From positions 186,001 to 250,000 of the forward strand of contig NZ_FRFD01000011.1 in assembly GCF_900143645.1 (NCBI RefSeq): DNA of 64,000 nt, read 5' to 3'. Both the position numbers and the translations under genes were made by a program. The notes beneath the pieces were generated by a model. The model was not told where the DNA came from. It worked only from the letters and a program-made list of their open reading frames with translations, and ran no database searches. Positions 27,920 to 36,652 of the stretch are shown in pieces (the stretch's first letter is position 1; every line of letters begins with the position of its first letter). This DNA comes from Anaerocolumna xylanovorans DSM 12503 (GTDB lineage Bacteria > Bacillota > Clostridia > Lachnospirales > Lachnospiraceae).

Positions 27920-28402
27920 TTAACTGTTGATATAGTTGATAAGGCCCTCTGCCTTAATAATCTTTTGCATGAATTCCGGGAAAGGCTGGCCTTTGTATTC
28001 TGTCTTTTTAGTAAGGTCGTAAATCATACCGCTGTCAAAGTCAATCTCTACTTCATCCCCTGCTTCGATTTCATCTGCCGCTTCCTTACATTCAATAATA
28101 GGAAGTCCTATATTAATGGAATTACGGTAAAATATTCTGGCAAAGCTTTCAGCAATTACGCAGCTGATACCGGATGCCTTAATGGCAATCGGCGCATGCT
28201 CTCTGGAGGAACCGCAGCCAAAATTCTTATTGGCAACAATGATATCTCCCTTTTTTACCCTCTTTACAAAATCCGGGTCAATATCCTCCATACATTTCCC
28301 TGCCAGTTCTAAAGGACTGGTGGAATTTAAGTATCTGGCGGGTATAATAACGTCCGTATCAACATTGTCACCGTATTTATGCACTATTCCCTGCGCTTTC
28401 AT
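27920..28402 (-). CDS. leuD: 3-isopropylmalate dehydratase small subunit
   Basis: A 160-residue swivel domain of the LeuCD isomerase: KYGDNVDTDVIIPARYL, then NKNFGCGSSREHAPIAIKAS as substrate-binding loop. The short length places it with the archaeal/clostridial LeuD group. With LeuC it interconverts 2- and 3-isopropylmalate in leucine synthesis. It is the last gene of leuB-leuC-leuD, ahead of a strong terminator. Confidence 0.95.
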   Translation of the reverse strand: MKAQGIVHKYGDNVDTDVIIPARYLNSTSPLELAGKCMEDIDPDFVKRVKKGDIIVANKNFGCGSSREHAPIAIKASGISCVIAESFARIFYRNSINIGLPIIECKEAADEIEAGDEVEIDFDSGMIYDLTKKTEYKGQPFPEFMQKIIKAEGLINYINS

Positions 28403-28507
28403 GTTCGACTCCTTTTCCGGGTGGTATTCTTAAGGTCCTTTGTCTTCACCCTTTTAACTATCTATTATATTCTACTGCTTTTTCATATTTGTGAGAAAGA
28501 GCTTATA

Positions 28508-29773
28508 TTACAGTCCTAATTCTTCCGGACCGGATATCTTTCCGGTTACGGCACTGGCAGCAGCCACCGCAGGGCTGGCCAGATAAATTTCTGATTCTAC
28601 ATGTCCCATTCTTCCTACAAAGTTCCGGTTAGTAGTAGCAACGGCACGCTCACCCTGGGCTAAGATACCCATGTGCCCGCCAAGGCAGGGTCCGCAGGTC
28701 GGAGTACTTACGGCAGCACCGGCCTTTATGAAGATAGAAAGAAGTCCTTCCTCTATCGCCTGAAGGTAAATATCCTGGGTTGCAGGGAAGATAATAACCC
28801 TCATGCCCTTCTTAACCTTTCTGCCCTCCAGTACTCTGGCTGCTGCTCTTAGATCTTCAATTCTTCCGTTGGTACAGGAGCCGATTATTACCTGCTGGAT
28901 TTCAATATCTCCTATCTCATCAATAGTTCTCGTATTCTCCGGAAGGTGCGGGAAAGCCACCGTAGGACGTATCTTTGATAAATCGATGATATAGGTCTTG
29001 TCATATTCAGCATCGGCATCCGCCTCATAAACCTTATATTCCTTTTTCGAATGTTCCTCTATATAAGCAATCGTCTTCTCATCCACAGGAAATATTCCAT
29101 TCTTGGCACCGGCTTCAATTGCCATATTTGCCATGGTAAAACGGTCATCCATAGAAAGATTCCTAATTCCGTCTCCCACAAACTCCATGGATTTATACAA
29201 TGCTCCGTCCACTCCGATTAAGCCGATAATATGAAGGATAATATCCTTGCCGCTGACCCATTTGGCAGGACATCCGGTTAATTCAAATTTAAGGGCTGCC
29301 GGTATCTTAAACCAGGCTTTTCCGGTTACCATTCCGGCTGCCATGTCGGTGCTTCCAACTCCCGTTGAAAAGGCGCCTAATGCTCCGTAAGTACAGGTGT
29401 GGGAATCTGCACCGATTACTGCTTCTCCGGCAACTACCAGCCCTTTCTCCGGTAACAGTGCGTGTTCGATACCCATCTCACCGATTTCAAAATAATTGGT
29501 AATATCATATTCCTTTGCAAATTCCCTTAAGCATTTGCAGTTCTGGGCCGACTTAATATCCTTATTAGGGGTAAAATGATCCGGCACCAGAGCAATCTTG
29601 TCCTTGTGAAATACCTGTTTCTTCTCTATCTTTTCCATCTCCTGTATAGCAACAGGTGCGGTTATGTCATTTCCTAAAACCATATCCAAATCAGCTTCTA
29701 TTAACTGTCCGGCTTCTACTTCCTTAAGCCCTGCATGAGCAGCCAGAATCTTTTGCGTCATTGTCATTCCCAT
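28508..29773 (-). CDS. leuC: 3-isopropylmalate dehydratase large subunit
   Basis: A 421-residue aconitase-family protein of the short group. Iron-sulfur cysteines are visible in IIGSCTNGRIEDL and TPTCGPCLGGHMG; GADSHTCTYGALGAFSTGVG gives the third region. It works with LeuD. The ribosome binding site GAAAGGAG is the end of a palindromic family B repeat (29790-29815). About 105 bp separate it from leuD. Confidence 0.96.
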   Translation of the reverse strand: MGMTMTQKILAAHAGLKEVEAGQLIEADLDMVLGNDITAPVAIQEMEKIEKKQVFHKDKIALVPDHFTPNKDIKSAQNCKCLREFAKEYDITNYFEIGEMGIEHALLPEKGLVVAGEAVIGADSHTCTYGALGAFSTGVGSTDMAAGMVTGKAWFKIPAALKFELTGCPAKWVSGKDIILHIIGLIGVDGALYKSMEFVGDGIRNLSMDDRFTMANMAIEAGAKNGIFPVDEKTIAYIEEHSKKEYKVYEADADAEYDKTYIIDLSKIRPTVAFPHLPENTRTIDEIGDIEIQQVIIGSCTNGRIEDLRAAARVLEGRKVKKGMRVIIFPATQDIYLQAIEEGLLSIFIKAGAAVSTPTCGPCLGGHMGILAQGERAVATTNRNFVGRMGHVESEIYLASPAVAAASAVTGKISGPEELGL

Positions 29774-29789
29774 AATGAACTCCTTTCGT

Positions 29790-29815
29790 GAATATCAAAC
29801 TTTGATTGAATATTC
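29790..29815 (-). repeat. Palindromic dispersed repeat (family B) before leuC
   Basis: Minus strand GAATATTCAATCAAAG then TTTGATATTC, followed by ACGAAAGGAG, which is the leuC ribosome binding site. Related copies lie at 35354-35380 (before ilvN) and 36653-36679 (after a glycosyltransferase); half a copy lies before pheA near 41155. Confidence 0.6.
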
Positions 29816-29835
29816 CTGAATTTATTATCTCCATA

Positions 29836-30921
29836 TTACCTGATTTCCTCTGCTATCAGGTCACCCATTTCATCCGTTCCAACCAAAGTGCTGCCCGGCG
29901 ACGTAATATCAACCGTACGGTAACCTTTACTCAACACACTTCTTACTGCATCTTCCACCTTAAGAGCCTCTGCTTCCAGGTCAAAGGAATACCGCAGCAT
30001 CATGGCCGCAGATAGGATGGTTGCCATGGGATTTGCTTTATTCTGTCCTGCAATATCCGGTGCCGATCCATGACTTGGCTCATAAAGTCCAAGCTTTGTC
30101 TTTCCAAGACTTGCCGAAGGCAGCATACCGATGGAACCGGTTATCATGCTCGCTTCATCGGATAAGATATCACCAAACATATTCTCAGTAAGGATTACAT
30201 CAAACTGTCCGGGGTCCTTTACCAGCTGCATGGCGCAGTTATCAACCAACATATCACTTAATTCCACATCCGGATAATCCTTTGCAACTTCCTTTACTAC
30301 CTGCCTCCACAGTCTGGAGGAATCAATAACATTTGCCTTGTCAACACTGCACAGTTTCTTTCTTCTCTTTCTGGCAGTTTCAAAGCCCACCTGCGTAATT
30401 CTCCTGATTTCTTCCTCATCATAGGTCAGCATATCATAGGCCTTTCTAAGTCCGTTTTCTATAACGGTTTTGCGTTCTCCAAAGTAAAGTCCTCCTGTCA
30501 ATTCCCTTACTACCATCAGGTCAAAACCTTCCCCGATTATTTCTTCCTTTAAAGGGCAGGCTTTCCGTAAATCATCAAAGAGAAGCGCAGGCCTAAGATT
30601 GGCGAAAAGTTCAAGTCCTTTGCGTATCTTTAGCAGTCCCGCTTCCGGTCTTAGCTCCGGCGGCAGACTGTACCAATTCGACACTCCGACATTTCCTCCT
30701 ACAGCTCCCAGCAGCACCGCATCACATTTCTTTGCTGCAGCAAGAGTCTCTTCCGTAAGGGGGACGCCGTGAACATCTATGGAGGCCCCTCCCATTAAAA
30801 GCTCCGTGTAGCGAAAGCTGTGTCCGCAAACCTTTCCAACCTTGTCCAGTACCTTCTTTGCTTCCCTGATAATTTCCGGTCCGATCCCATCTCCCGGAAT
30901 AACCGCAATGCTGTATTCCAT
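29836..30921 (-). CDS. leuB: 3-isopropylmalate dehydrogenase
   Basis: A 361-residue NAD-dependent oxidative decarboxylase of leucine synthesis. VIPGDGIGPEII (residues 7-18), the substrate-contacting VRELTGGLYFGER, and the cofactor end YEPSHGSAPDIAGQNKANP are all present. It is the first gene of leuBCD and divergent from a LysR-type regulator, with shared operator and promoter region. leuA is not in the window. Confidence 0.97.
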   Translation of the reverse strand: MEYSIAVIPGDGIGPEIIREAKKVLDKVGKVCGHSFRYTELLMGGASIDVHGVPLTEETLAAAKKCDAVLLGAVGGNVGVSNWYSLPPELRPEAGLLKIRKGLELFANLRPALLFDDLRKACPLKEEIIGEGFDLMVVRELTGGLYFGERKTVIENGLRKAYDMLTYDEEEIRRITQVGFETARKRRKKLCSVDKANVIDSSRLWRQVVKEVAKDYPDVELSDMLVDNCAMQLVKDPGQFDVILTENMFGDILSDEASMITGSIGMLPSASLGKTKLGLYEPSHGSAPDIAGQNKANPMATILSAAMMLRYSFDLEAEALKVEDAVRSVLSKGYRTVDITSPGSTLVGTDEMGDLIAEEIR

Positions 30922-30954
30922 CGCCGCTTCCCTGCCTTTCTTTCTTTTACTGGT

Positions 30955-31007
30955 ATTCTAGCATATATTTTGGTATAATTGAAATACATAATAAGAATAT
31001 TTATTAT
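30955..31007. promoter_or_regulatory. Overlapping divergent promoters and dyad between leuB and the LysR gene
   Basis: leuB promoter (minus): TTCAAT (30983-30978), 17-bp spacer, TAGAAT (30960-30955). LysR gene promoter (plus): TTGAAA (30979-30984), 17-bp spacer, TATTAT (31002-31007). A 20-bp dyad, ATAATAAGAATATTTATTAT at 30988-31007, lies just upstream of the leuB -35 and over the regulator's -10. That geometry fits activation of leuB and self-repression by a LysR-type protein. Confidence 0.6.
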
Positions 31008-31040
31008 AACTTAAAGTTATGATAAAAGGAGGTGATTTTT

Positions 31041-31976
31041 CTGGAAAGCAACCTGACCCTATACCGCATCTTTAATTCCGTAGCAGGAACAGGAAATATA
31101 TCCCGCTCCTCCAAAGAGCTTTTTATCAGCCAGCCGGCAGTAAGTAAGGCAATTCAGACCCTTGAGGAAAATCTTCATATGACCTTATTCATCCGCTCCT
31201 CCAGAGGTGTACGCCTGACAGAAGAAGGCGCTCTTTTGTATGAATATACGAAATCAGCTTTTGACACACTAAAACAGGGTGAGCTGACCCTCTTTCAGAT
31301 GCAGGAGCTTGGTATAGGACACCTGCGCATAGGTGTCAGCACTACTCTTTGCAAATACATCCTGCTGCCTTACTTAAAAGATTTTGTAAAATGCTATCCC
31401 CATATCAAAATCACCATTGAATGCCAGTCCACCTACAAAACCTTAGAGCTTCTAAGTCAGAATAAAATCGACATTGGTTTAATCGGTAAGCCTGATAATC
31501 TAAAAGGTATGGATTTTTATGAGGTGCAGCAGATTGAAGATATCTTTGTCAGCACAGAGACCTATCTTAATAATCTAAGCCTTCAATTATCAAAGAATAC
31601 TAATAATAAGGCTTCCTTTGATACAAAGAGCGCCACGGAAATTCTAAGAAATTCAAATGTAATGCTTTTAGATGAAAAGAATATTACAAGATTATATGTG
31701 GAGGACTACTTTACCAGAAATAATATTAAGACAAACCAGCTGCTGGAAGTCAGCAGTATGGATTTGCTGATCGAATTTGCCAAAATCGGCCTTGGCATTT
31801 CCTGTGTTATTAAAGAATTTGTCCAGGAGGAATTAAAGAGCAAGGAGCTTATAGAACTTTCTTTAAACCCTCCCTTAAAAAAGAGAGCCGTAGGCTTTGC
31901 CTACAGTAAGGAAGCCTTTCTTCCCCAATCTTTAAAGCATTTTATCAGCTTTTACAAGGAACGCTGCTCAAGCTAG
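31041..31976 (+). CDS. LysR-family regulator, probably of leuBCD
   Basis: A protein of about 311 residues. The N-terminal winged helix (YRIFNSVAGTGNISRSSKEL, FISQPAVSKAIQTLEENL) and the two-lobe effector domain (YILLPYLKDFVKCYPHIKIT, IDIGLIGKP) are typical. The start is unusual: no ATG fits. GTG 31032 lies inside AAGGAGGTG, so it cannot be served by that site; CTG 31041 has ideal spacing (8 bp) and is used here. Divergence from leuB with a shared dyad suggests it controls leucine synthesis, as some clostridial LysR proteins do. Confidence 0.88.
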   Translation: MESNLTLYRIFNSVAGTGNISRSSKELFISQPAVSKAIQTLEENLHMTLFIRSSRGVRLTEEGALLYEYTKSAFDTLKQGELTLFQMQELGIGHLRIGVSTTLCKYILLPYLKDFVKCYPHIKITIECQSTYKTLELLSQNKIDIGLIGKPDNLKGMDFYEVQQIEDIFVSTETYLNNLSLQLSKNTNNKASFDTKSATEILRNSNVMLLDEKNITRLYVEDYFTRNNIKTNQLLEVSSMDLLIEFAKIGLGISCVIKEFVQEELKSKELIELSLNPPLKKRAVGFAYSKEAFLPQSLKHFISFYKERCSS

Positions 31977-32015
31977 ATGCATATACTTAAAATAAAACAA
32001 CGAAAAGAGTCCCCT

Positions 32016-32513
32016 ATGACGCAATATAATTTCTACTCCGGAATGATCCTAACCATAGAGGATGTTCTGCTGGACTCAAGAGATACCTTGGGCTGTAATA
32101 AGCTGTTTACCATAGAAGACAATGACAACAATATCATTACCTTCCTTGTAACCCCTTCCACTTATTTTATTGACGATACCACAGCAAACGAGGGTGATTA
32201 TATAACCGGTTTCTATGATGCCAATGCACCGGTTCCCTTAATATATCCCCCCCGCTTTCGTGCCTTGATTATGGCCGTGAATATGGGTGATGTCAATGTT
32301 AAAGTAGATTATTTCAACCGGAATCTTATAAGTACTGATGGAATGCTAAGACTAAACATTGCTCCTACCACCGCCCTTGTTTTGCAAAACGGTCAAGCTT
32401 TCTACCAAAACCCCGCGAATCATACCCTTATTGTTCTTTACGGCCCAACCACAAGAAGTATTCCTGCAATCACAACACCTTACCGGATTATTGTCCTGTG
32501 TGAGCAGATGTAA
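32016..32513 (+). CDS. Conserved-looking hypothetical protein, beta-rich
   Basis: A 165-residue protein from ATG 32016 (MTQYNFYSGMILTIEDVLLD), with a weak AAAGAG site. The upstream in-frame ATG at 31977 has no ribosome site. The sequence is rich in beta-type runs (NNIITFLVTPSTYFID, YITGFYDANAPVPLIYPPRF) and lacks a signal peptide or membrane helix; an OB-like barrel is possible. It lies 39 bp after the LysR gene in the same direction, so it may be co-transcribed. I do not recognise the family; function unknown. Confidence 0.75.
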   Translation: MTQYNFYSGMILTIEDVLLDSRDTLGCNKLFTIEDNDNNIITFLVTPSTYFIDDTTANEGDYITGFYDANAPVPLIYPPRFRALIMAVNMGDVNVKVDYFNRNLISTDGMLRLNIAPTTALVLQNGQAFYQNPANHTLIVLYGPTTRSIPAITTPYRIIVLCEQM

Positions 32514-32540
32514 CCAACGGCTGCTTCTTAAGGCGAGCTG

Positions 32541-33629
32541 TCAGACAATGAACTTTCTGTAATAATCAAATGCAGAGGGCAGGGAATATATCTCCTCTAT
32601 TTCTCTTTTTAGTGCCCAGACAGGGACAGTCTTACTCTCCTCCTTGTCCTTCCTATAGCTTCTGCTGTCCTCTGCCACAATTTCCCTTACATGAACAAGA
32701 TACCCTGTCATGTGCCATTCCACATGTGAGAATATATGCTTTGCTTCTCCTAAGGGTATAAACCCTTCTATTGCATACCCTAAGCCTGTAAGATACTCTT
32801 CTGCCATAAGTGGCGAGAGCTTTTCATCCACCCCCGGAAACTCCATCATCCCGGCAAGAAGTCCCTTCTTTTCTCTCTTGTTTAGAACATATCTTCCTCC
32901 GCTTTCAAGCAAAAAGACCGTCCTCTCCTGAATCTTTCTCGGCTTTTTTTCTTTCTTAACCGGAATTTTATCCTCAGTCCGGTTTTTAAATGCCTGGCAT
33001 AAATGCATAAGGGGGCATTTGTTGCACAAAGGCCTTCCTACCGGAATACACACTGTTGCTCCCAATTCCATAACCGCCTGGTTAAAATCCCCCGGCCTGT
33101 CCTTTGGCATTACAGCTCTTAAATCCTCTTCCAGGCTTTTCTTAACTTTTGCCTCTGTTATATCATCAAAGCTTCCTGACACCCTCATCATTACCCTTAA
33201 TACATTTCCATCAACTGCCGGCTCCGCAATATGAAAGGCTATGGATGCTATTGCCCCCGCCGTATAGCTGCCAATACCGGGAAGAGTAAGCAGTTTCGTG
33301 TAATCTTTGGGAAGTTTCCCATCGTACTCACTGACAAGTATCCTGGCTGTCTTTTGCAGATTCCTGACCCTGTTATAATATCCCAATCCTTCCCACAGCT
33401 TTAAAAGCTTTTCTTCTTCTACGTCTGCCAGGGAGCTGATGTCAGGAAGGGCATTGATAAAACGTTCAAAGTAAGCTTTTACTGCCTCTACTCTTGTCTG
33501 CTGGAGCATAATTTCCGATATCCAGACATAATAGGGTTTTGGATTTTCACGCCAGGGGAGTATTCTGGCATTCTGCCCATACCAGTCCAGTAAAAATTCT
33601 ATTGTTGGGGAATAATCGTACTTCATCAT
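32541..33629 (-). CDS. mutY: A/G-specific adenine glycosylase MutY
   Basis: A 362-residue base-excision repair enzyme that removes adenine opposite 8-oxoguanine. Catalytic Glu39 is in SEIMLQQT; the helix-hairpin-helix LPGIGSYTAGAIAS and the catalytic Asp in VDGNVLRV follow; the iron-sulfur loop has four cysteines (VCIPVGRPLCNKCPLMHLC). The C-terminal part is a NUDIX-like domain recognising 8-oxoguanine. ATG 33629 (AAAGG site, 6 bp) is chosen over the track's longer frame, whose first 33 residues run through the ilvC terminator. Confidence 0.94.
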   Translation of the reverse strand: MMKYDYSPTIEFLLDWYGQNARILPWRENPKPYYVWISEIMLQQTRVEAVKAYFERFINALPDISSLADVEEEKLLKLWEGLGYYNRVRNLQKTARILVSEYDGKLPKDYTKLLTLPGIGSYTAGAIASIAFHIAEPAVDGNVLRVMMRVSGSFDDITEAKVKKSLEEDLRAVMPKDRPGDFNQAVMELGATVCIPVGRPLCNKCPLMHLCQAFKNRTEDKIPVKKEKKPRKIQERTVFLLESGGRYVLNKREKKGLLAGMMEFPGVDEKLSPLMAEEYLTGLGYAIEGFIPLGEAKHIFSHVEWHMTGYLVHVREIVAEDSRSYRKDKEESKTVPVWALKREIEEIYSLPSAFDYYRKFIV

Positions 33630-33662
33630 CGATAACCTTTCAAATATTGTTTTATTCGTGAA

Positions 33663-33698
33663 AAAACGTACCGGAACCCTTAAGTTCCGGCACGTTTT
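33663..33698 (-). terminator. Intrinsic terminator after ilvC
   Basis: Minus strand AAAACGTGCCGGAAC, a four- to six-base loop, then GTTCCGGTACGTTTTTTC. One G-T pair; strong stem with T-run. It lies about 40 bp after the ilvC stop and upstream of mutY. Confidence 0.85.
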
Positions 33699-33737
33699 CT
33701 GCTGCCTTTTATTACAGCCTGTCTGCAAAATCCATTA

Positions 33738-34748
33738 TTAGTTATTGATTAATTTATTCTTTTTGGTCCAGCTCATCATCTTACGAAGATCTTCGCCGAC
33801 CTTCTCAAGCTGATGCTCTGATTCTCTTCTTCTCATGGCAAGGAAGTTTGTACATCCAATCTGGTTCTCAAGGAGCCAATTACGTGCAAATACACCCTCC
33901 TGAATATCCTTTAATACCTTTCTCATGGCATTCTTGGTATCTTCTGTAATAATCTTGGGTCCGGTAATGTAATCACCATACTCTGCTGTATTGGAGATGG
34001 AGTATCTCATGCCTGCAAAACCGCTTTCATTGATTAAGTCAACAATCAGCTTCATCTCATGGATACATTCAAAATATGCGCTTTCCGGTTCATAGCCAGC
34101 TTCTACCAGTACTTCAAAGCCTGTCTTCATAAGCTGTGTAACACCGCCGCAAAGAACAGCCTGCTCACCAAAAAGGTCTGTCTCTGTCTCCTCTCTGAAG
34201 GTGGTCTGAAGAACACCGGCTCTTGCTCCGCCGATAGCAAGGGCATAAGCAAGTCCGATATCATGTGCTTTACCGGTCGCATCCTGTGCAACAGCTATAA
34301 GGCAAGGAACACCCTGTCCTTCCTGGTACTGGCTTCTAACGGTATGTCCGGGTCCTTTAGGAGCAATCATAATAACATCTACATCAGAAGGAGGTACAAT
34401 CTGTCCGAAGTGTATGGAAAAACCATGAGCAAACATAAGTACATTACCTGCCTCAAGGTTCGGTTCGATAGATTCCTTATAAAGCTTTGCCTGCTTCTCG
34501 TCATTAATAAGAATCATAATGATGTCAGCTTTCTTTGCAGCTTCTGCCGCCGTATACACTTCAAAGCCTGCTGCTTCTGCCTTCTTCCAGGATTTGCTGC
34601 CCTCATAGAGTCCGATTATGACATGGACACCGGATTCCTTTGCATTTAATGCATGAGCATGTCCCTGGCTGCCATAACCGATAACTGCTACGGTTTTGCC
34701 TTCCAGTAATGATAAGTTGCAGTCTTCCTGGTAAAAAATCTTTGCCAT
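33738..34748 (-). CDS. ilvC: Ketol-acid reductoisomerase
   Basis: A 336-residue class I enzyme of valine and isoleucine synthesis. The NADPH-binding AVIGYGSQGHAHALN is near residue 20, APKGPGHTVRSQY near 130, and the metal-binding C-terminal domain has DLFGEQAVLCGG and YFECIHEMKLIVDLI. ATG 34748 has an AGGAGG site; the longer frame has none. It lies after ilvN with a hairpin-forming gap (34788-34818). Confidence 0.97.
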   Translation of the reverse strand: MAKIFYQEDCNLSLLEGKTVAVIGYGSQGHAHALNAKESGVHVIIGLYEGSKSWKKAEAAGFEVYTAAEAAKKADIIMILINDEKQAKLYKESIEPNLEAGNVLMFAHGFSIHFGQIVPPSDVDVIMIAPKGPGHTVRSQYQEGQGVPCLIAVAQDATGKAHDIGLAYALAIGGARAGVLQTTFREETETDLFGEQAVLCGGVTQLMKTGFEVLVEAGYEPESAYFECIHEMKLIVDLINESGFAGMRYSISNTAEYGDYITGPKIITEDTKNAMRKVLKDIQEGVFARNWLLENQIGCTNFLAMRRRESEHQLEKVGEDLRKMMSWTKKNKLINN

Positions 34749-34787
34749 ATCTTTTATCCTCCTAATAAAAATTAAAATTATTATTGA

Positions 34788-34818
34788 AAAAGTGTGGCTA
34801 CACAATAGTGTGGTTACA
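34788..34818 (-). repeat. Tandem GTGT-ACAC hairpin units between ilvN and ilvC
   Basis: Two 12-bp near-palindromes, GTGTGGCTACAC and GTGTGGTTACAC, lie 17 bp apart on the plus strand and can pair with each other or fold alone. They may act as an mRNA processing or attenuation structure; no known class matches. Confidence 0.4.
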
Positions 34819-34831
34819 CTTAGGAATAATC

Positions 34832-35338
34832 TTAGTCGTCCAAATAATCCGCAATGTCTCCCGAACCTCTTGCAAGTCCTGTTATACCGGTTCGAACCAT
34901 TTCCTTTATGGTAAATCCCTCCAAAAGTTTAATGAAAGCATCTATCTTGGCCTGGTTTCCGGTAAGTTCTATCATTAATGACTCCATTGCCACATCCACT
35001 ATCTTGGCACGGAAAATATCCGCAACTGCTATAACGGCCTGTCTTTCTTCTACAGTAGCAAGTACCTTGACTAAAATCAATTCCCTGCAGACAGACTCTT
35101 CCGGTAATAGCTCTCTTACTTCTCTGACATCTTCAAGCTTTAAAAGCTGCTTCCTGATTTGTTCCAGTATCTGGTCATCTCCGTTTACTACAACTGTCAT
35201 TCTGGAATACAAAGAATCCTGGGTAACACCAACAGTGAGGCTGTCTATGTTATAACCTCTTCTGCTGAATAATCCGGAAACTCGGCTTAATACTCCGGCG
35301 GTATTATCCACAAGTATTGATAAAACCATTTTCTTCAT
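34832..35338 (-). CDS. ilvN: Acetolactate synthase small (regulatory) subunit
   Basis: A 168-residue protein with an N-terminal ACT domain (SILVDNTAGVLSRVSGLFSR, GYNIDSLTVG) and the C-terminal ALS_ss domain (ELILVKVLA, DAFIKLLEGF). It gives valine feedback and activity to the catalytic subunit. No catalytic subunit gene (ilvB) is in the window, so it is encoded elsewhere. A family B palindrome, ending AAAAGAGG, precedes its start. Confidence 0.95.
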   Translation of the reverse strand: MKKMVLSILVDNTAGVLSRVSGLFSRRGYNIDSLTVGVTQDSLYSRMTVVVNGDDQILEQIRKQLLKLEDVREVRELLPEESVCRELILVKVLATVEERQAVIAVADIFRAKIVDVAMESLMIELTGNQAKIDAFIKLLEGFTIKEMVRTGITGLARGSGDIADYLDD

Positions 35339-35353
35339 ATTGACCTCTTTTCT

Positions 35354-35380
35354 GAATATTCAGTCTCTGATTGAATATTC
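35354..35380 (-). repeat. Palindromic dispersed repeat (family B) before ilvN
   Basis: Minus strand GAATATTCAATCAGAGACTG and then AATATTC: near-perfect inverted repeat of GAATATTCA/TGAATATTC. The following AGAAAAGAGG acts as the ilvN ribosome binding site. Confidence 0.6.
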
Positions 35381-35589
35381 GATAATTGGTAGTTGAAAAA
35401 ACAGCCTTTTTGTTTATTCAACCTGACTCTTCTAGCAGATTGTAATACCTTCACTTCCTGTATATAAATTGTTTACATTGTAACAATATGAATATAAAAT
35501 GTCAATAAAGAAAACCGGAAATTTTAACTTTTCAACGCTTTACCGTCAAAAAGTCAAAGAAAGCTTTTGCATAAAAGTCCTTGATTTTT

Positions 35590-36549
35590 CTATAATATCA
35601 ACAACAATGCAATGTTTCTTACCAGCCCGGATTTTAAGAATCCAAAGCGGAGACACTGGTATCTTTTACAAAACCAATTTTTCTCCATGAGATTCGACAT
35701 TGCATAAACTTGCATTTTTTTATCTTCCGAAAGAGAATCCCTATAGATTTCATAAAACTCTTTTGCCTGACTTGCATTAGCGTAGAGTACCTTTTTTTGT
35801 TCCTTTAAGGCAGCTATCCTTTTCCTTACATAGGCGTAAAAATCCTGATTTCCAACAACATTGCCGCCATGCTGCCTATAATAAAGGGTGGGAAAGGGCA
35901 GATATACCATGTGTCCGAAAGCTGCTCCCAGTAAGCCTATCCACCAGTCATGGTATCGGACTTGCTTCGGTAGCACCGTCAGTTTCTTCTCCAGTGCTGC
36001 ATTAAACATGACTGTACATCCTATTAATTTATTCTCCATCATGATATGGGGAAGGTCTAATTTTCCTGTATTCAGGTGGTTACTCTTATGAAAAGACGGA
36101 TTAATAACATTTAATTTTTCATCTGTTATCATAGCATCCGTAAATATCACCAGCGGAAGTTTTTGGGAATACTTTTTCTCATACCGTTTCATAGCCTTTA
36201 GGGTTTTCTCGATTTTATCAGGCATCCAGACATCATCCTGGTCGCAAAACATATAGTAATTATCTGATTCATTTTCAGGGCTGTTATTTACCGTTTGTGA
36301 GGAAACAGTTTTCACACCCTCTAAGAAATTAAGGGTTACGCCTTTATTTTTTACATTTTTAATATAATGAATTCTGCCATTCGCTTCTGCTTCCTGCCTG
36401 CTAATGATATCCTCTGTTTCATCAAGCGAACCATCATCAAAAATCCAAAGTTCCCATTCTGTAAAGGTACTCTGCCTTATGGACATAATCTGCTCCGTTA
36501 GATAAGCTGCTCCGTTATAAGCCGCCATAATTATATGAACTTTGCCCAT
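35590..36549 (-). CDS. Family 2 glycosyltransferase (rhamnosyltransferase-like)
   Basis: A 319-residue GT-A enzyme: HIIMAAYNGAAYLTEQIMSI at the start, FDDGSLDET as the first nucleotide-sugar Asp region, and FCDQDDVWMPDKIEK as the DXD-like site, a pattern common in rhamnosyl- and galactosyltransferases of cell-wall polysaccharides. ATG 36549 is used, because GGAGG of the preceding repeat (36554-36640) serves it; the ATG at 36561 lies inside that site. It follows another family 2 enzyme on the same strand. The acceptor is unknown. Confidence 0.88.
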   Translation of the reverse strand: MGKVHIIMAAYNGAAYLTEQIMSIRQSTFTEWELWIFDDGSLDETEDIISRQEAEANGRIHYIKNVKNKGVTLNFLEGVKTVSSQTVNNSPENESDNYYMFCDQDDVWMPDKIEKTLKAMKRYEKKYSQKLPLVIFTDAMITDEKLNVINPSFHKSNHLNTGKLDLPHIMMENKLIGCTVMFNAALEKKLTVLPKQVRYHDWWIGLLGAAFGHMVYLPFPTLYYRQHGGNVVGNQDFYAYVRKRIAALKEQKKVLYANASQAKEFYEIYRDSLSEDKKMQVYAMSNLMEKNWFCKRYQCLRFGFLKSGLVRNIALLLIL

Positions 36550-36553
36550 TTCA

Positions 36554-36640
36554 TCCTCCATGCATATCCCAGGCTTGTCTGCAGACCAGTCTGCAATGCT
36601 GCCCAAATAGAAATTAAAAAATGTACCGCATTTTTCAACT
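36554..36640 (-). repeat. Dispersed repeat family A, full copy before a glycosyltransferase gene
   Basis: Minus strand GTTGAAAAATG...ATTTTTTAA hairpin, TTTCTATTTGGGCAG, second hairpin GCAGAC-type arms, and the tail ATATGCATGGAGG, which gives the ribosome binding site of the gene at 36549. It is more diverged than the tandem copies at 37805-37954. Confidence 0.6.
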
Positions 36641-36652
36641 ATCTTCTTTTCT

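Noticed and set aside
29790..35380. Family B dyads as ArgR boxes
   Set aside because: TGAATATTCA lacks the four-base spacer of the ARG box (TGAATNNNNATTCA), so the match is only superficial.
35339..35589. Possible T-box leader upstream of ilvN
   Set aside because: The conserved T-box sequence (AGGGTGGNACCGCG type) is absent on the minus strand; only repeat-like dyads are found.
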